Positions 63,201 through 64,000 of a stretch of 64,000 nucleotides of DNA are shown in pieces (within the stretch, counting starts at the first letter, position 1; the number at the start of each line of letters is the position of its first letter). The notes under the pieces were generated by a model. The model was not told the DNA's origin and made no database searches. It saw nothing but the letters and a program-made list of their open reading frames with translations. The position numbers and the translations under genes are program-made. The stretch comes from Cepaea nemoralis (taxonomy: Eukaryota > Mollusca > Gastropoda > Stylommatophora > Helicidae): the NCBI GenBank assembly GCA_014155875.1, contig JACEFZ010017823.1:392501-456500 (forward strand), in the 5' to 3' direction.

Positions 63201-63932
63201 TGCCCAATGTGAACAATGGAGTAGACAGGAGTATCGGCAAACAAACAACCCGCACAGGTACACTGTGCATAATGCCGCTGCCAGAATGCCAACACAAAAG
63301 CCCTCCATGAAAAATACAGTTCATCGTCGATGGAAACGGCAGTCACCAGAAAGACTTCACTGACCTGGGTTTTATCCCATATGGCTTGGTCTCATTCCGC
63401 AAGACGACCCACCAAAAGCGCCGCACAAAGCACGAACTCCGTAGCTCCAGCGGTGACTCCCAGGAGTCTCCTGAAAAATGCACCCGTGAGCCGAAAAGGC
63501 AAACCAGTCAATCCAGCAACAGCCGGCCGCCATCGTTCTGAACATGCAGTTCACACTACAAACAACCACCGACAGATGTAAAAGCATTCCACGCGAAACT
63601 CTCAGCTCACAGTGTCGCGCCACGCACTCACTCAGTAGCAAGGCGACGGAACCATAGCCTCTTTAGTCGCCTCTTACGACATGCGTGGTAGGCAACAGTG
63701 TTACTATTCTTTGCTTCCCCGTATGGGCCCCCCCCCCCCCTTTTTTTTTTTTGGTTTCAAGAATGCTTCATTGATAACAGGTAAGAATACAACGAAACAA
63801 TCAGATATTAATTACCTTAAGCTTCCTGGGACGAACCTTTGAGTGCTGCTTTATATCCAAGTATCCGGTCTTCAGTGCTGGCAGCCGAGGCAAAGTTGGT
63901 TGTTGGCACATGATATTAGGAATCAACACCAT
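55288..63932 (-). CDS. Docking protein (DOK/IRS-like): PH + IRS-type PTB adaptor
   Basis: A cytoplasmic adaptor expected to bind membrane phosphoinositides (PH) and NPXpY tyrosine-phosphorylated receptors (PTB), then recruit SH2 and SH3 proteins through its tail. Four exons (63932-63816, 61875-61569, 58429-58216, 57298-55288) join in frame with GT-AG borders, giving about 882 residues from an ATG to a stop. PH about residues 21-136: GYLDIKQ, TWKRRWAVLT, with the conserved Trp in YSWILTL. PTB about 143-246: GEFTVSISPVCISLRDLEDK, VTWALNTLKRFRME, NSPTGQTSLRFQSDDSY. The tail has PPALPARPP (514-522), YSPD (458), YTPQ (729), YIAM (816, a PI3K p85-type YxxM) and YVQPYHAP (862-869). PH directly followed by PTB fits DOK or IRS; the YxxP motifs favour DOK. 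Gene reads toward cyclin E. Confidence 0.88.
57340..58165. repeat. 16-bp tandem repeat in docking-protein intron
   Basis: Dozens of copies of ATAAAGTAAGAAATAC with indels, split by the LINE tail at 57490-57745. Its - strand open frames (LYVFLTLCISYFMYFLL) resemble membrane segments but are only the repeat translated. Confidence 0.93.
57490..57745 (-). mobile_element. LINE tail inside the 16-bp repeat
   Basis: The - strand reads KLKYFGHLKRHESMERTIME, EYMPGKRGRGRPKRRWVQNV, ADDLLMGVSDAGRLAYDREV, FRKVYGSEVLQRTCY and stop, then TGAATGAATGAATG as tail. The frame is clean. Same family as the decayed copy at 39395. Confidence 0.85.
58216..58429 (-). CDS. Docking protein exon 3 (PTB domain)
   Basis: Acceptor CCTGTCTGCTAG, donor GTAAGT. 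Encodes DYRVRVSSDDHSSSWNLSGE to QKSVLVIESGP, the front of an IRS-type PTB with the W....LKRF strand. Phases match both neighbours (2 bases in, 2 bases out). Confidence 0.92.
58507..58795 (+). mobile_element. tRNA-derived SINE family B
   Basis: A box TGGCCGAATGG, B box GCGAGTTCAACCCC, then the family tail AGTCCAGCACTACTAGAAGT, GTATGGACTACGCTTGAG and a poly-A stretch. The extra bases between the boxes (CGCCTTTTTAAACA) confirm it is not a tRNA gene. Confidence 0.87.
58800..58965 (-). mobile_element. Dispersed repeat related to the 67-bp array
   Basis: The complement reads CCAAAGTGAGGGACAGATTG, GCCACTTATTCCTCC, CATCCCTACAGAATGTAG, parallel to AAAGTGAGGGAAAGATTGGT, TGCCTACTCCTCTG, CAGACCTACAAAATATAA at 38180-38240. 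Confidence 0.65.
59150..59340 (-). mobile_element. Diverged SINE family A copy
   Basis: GTTCAGTAGTTTGCCATTGA and TTTCTGAACGACC match the family core; the remainder has drifted. Confidence 0.65.
59500..59760. other. Unidentified intronic sequence
   Basis: A 78-codon - strand open frame (PRLLIVVWPPSYTSGIRGAI) is present but has no splice context; probably repeat-derived. Confidence 0.3.
59930..60236 (+). mobile_element. Decayed LINE 3' fragment
   Basis: TLLYGVEAWALSKQLESRIE, ALEM then stop, IYRRICRMS, NIDVLEKLGVKREN: the post-RT block of LINE proteins (LYG.E.W.L......I.A.E....RR). It ends where an oppositely oriented LINE tail begins (TTAGTTAGTTAG at 60237). Confidence 0.75.
60237..60475 (-). 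mobile_element. LINE 3' end with (CTAA)n tail
   Basis: The - strand reads LSPHMVPVGKRKRGRPRETL, RRTIIREGSFNGQVNIQDLQ, QVAANRQARRVMISALCAAL and ends GSREKTN with TAACTAACTA. This is a GRPR-type LINE C-terminus in an open frame. Confidence 0.78.
60955..61170 (+). mobile_element. SINE family A copy, forward
   Basis: CCTGGCCAAGGAGTTAACGA (A-box region), GTAATCCCG, AGAAAGCAATGGCAAACTAC, TGAACGTAAAACTTGCCTAG, CTGCAACGTCCTGTTAGGGA. Diverged but full length, in a docking-protein intron. Confidence 0.78.
61465..61568. repeat. CCAATCAA-type repeat at a splice donor
   Basis: CAATCAAC/CAGCCAAC words over about 100 bp, touching the donor of docking-protein exon 2. Confidence 0.85.
61569..61875 (-). CDS. 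Docking protein exon 2 (PH domain body)
   Basis: Acceptor CATCAACAACAG, donor GTTCGT (weaker than consensus). Encodes TWKRRWAVLTQMSNLSSNEY to LTLQQIFLPEEILASK. The C-terminal helix with its Trp is intact. It leaves one base for the next codon. The intron begins directly with a GGTTGATTGG-type repeat, so reading through gives a VDWLIDWLV tail. Confidence 0.9.
61930..62310. other. GC-richer intronic segment, possibly a solo LTR
   Basis: Contains GTATATAACCCGGCCC, a TATA-like core, and differs in composition from its surroundings. No matching second copy in the window and no proven ends. Confidence 0.25.
62320..62985 (+). mobile_element. LINE 3' fragment with C2H2-type end
   Basis: LNIFHMRCLRRILGIKWQGK, ITNTEVLERSGCVTLRYMLS, LRRLRWIGHIRRMDDGRIPK, then after breaks CIHCG and FTAQIGLISHIRYRHG. 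This is the LINE post-RT region with its terminal finger. A 71-bp block (GTTGCGTGGAGGGCAACGAT) is tandemly duplicated inside (about 62703-62845). Several stops. Confidence 0.82.
63083..63720 (-). mobile_element. Dispersed repeats with (TTAG)n edge
   Basis: (TTAG)n at 63083-63116, then sequence shared with 50781 and 51150. The section 63350-63510 is the reverse of the SINE-like insertion at 6332. The end (63655-63715) is shared with 20780. A composite of at least two elements inside the first docking-protein intron. Confidence 0.65.
63728..63754. repeat. Poly-C / poly-T run
   Basis: About 13 C followed by about 13 T, 60 bases before the exon 1 donor side of the docking-protein gene. Confidence 0.93.
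63816..63932 (-). CDS. Docking protein exon 1 (start codon, PH domain start)
   Basis: 39 codons from ATG at 63932 to the donor after AAG at 63816 (GTAATT). Encodes MVLIPNIMCQQPTLPRLPAL, KTGYLDIKQHSKVRPRKLK. The junction to TWKRRWAVLT is in phase 0 and rebuilds the first PH strands. An in-frame Met also occurs at residue 8; the first is chosen because it is the outermost in the exon and follows GCC. Confidence 0.82.
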
Positions 63933-64000
63933 GGCGTTAGTTCTCTGTGGTGATATTCTTTAGTTCTTTGTGTAATTCAGTTACTGTTTTGTTCTTTAGT

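Overview
This is a eukaryotic (metazoan) window: genes are split by GT-AG introns and surrounded by very repeat-rich, AT-leaning DNA with no bacterial gene organisation. The retroelement mix suggests a mollusc, perhaps a gastropod: tRNA-derived SINEs, LINE tails ending in a C2H2 finger, LINE RNase H domains, a mariner and many minisatellites. That is inference; no sequence search was run.

Two genes are well supported and face each other. On the + strand, eight exons between 3 and 14364 encode cyclin E: the N-terminal part, both cyclin folds and a C-terminal GLLTPPS phosphodegron region. The 5' start lies outside the window, and the 380 visible residues are most of a protein that is about 400 residues long in vertebrates. 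On the - strand, four exons between 63932 and 55288 encode a complete adaptor of about 882 residues: a PH domain, an IRS-type PTB domain and a long disordered tail with YxxM, YxxP and PxxP motifs. It is a docking protein (DOK/IRS-like).

The 41 kb between the convergent genes, and most introns, are repeats. The largest is a 46-bp satellite (about 43237-50123, roughly 150 copies). Its - strand has no stop codon in any frame, so it yields a spurious ORF of over 2300 codons. Other arrays have units of 26, 29, 42-44, 40, 53, 60, 67 and 78 bp, including a 67-bp array of 12 identical copies (38203-39010). Dispersed elements include at least four SINE families, several 5'-truncated LINE tails, a broken mariner (8963-10315), and three copies of a foldback MITE.

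Several insertions can be dated relative to each other. The mariner has an unoccupied paralogous site at 35 kb. SINEs sit inside LINEs (6332-6566, 42435-42666) and inside a minisatellite (18058-18312) with target-site duplications. A LINE fragment (21927-22860) is flanked by a 16-bp direct repeat. Three cyclin E exon edges have been locally duplicated, leaving decoy splice sites in the introns.

I found no rRNA, functional tRNA, CRISPR array or operon.
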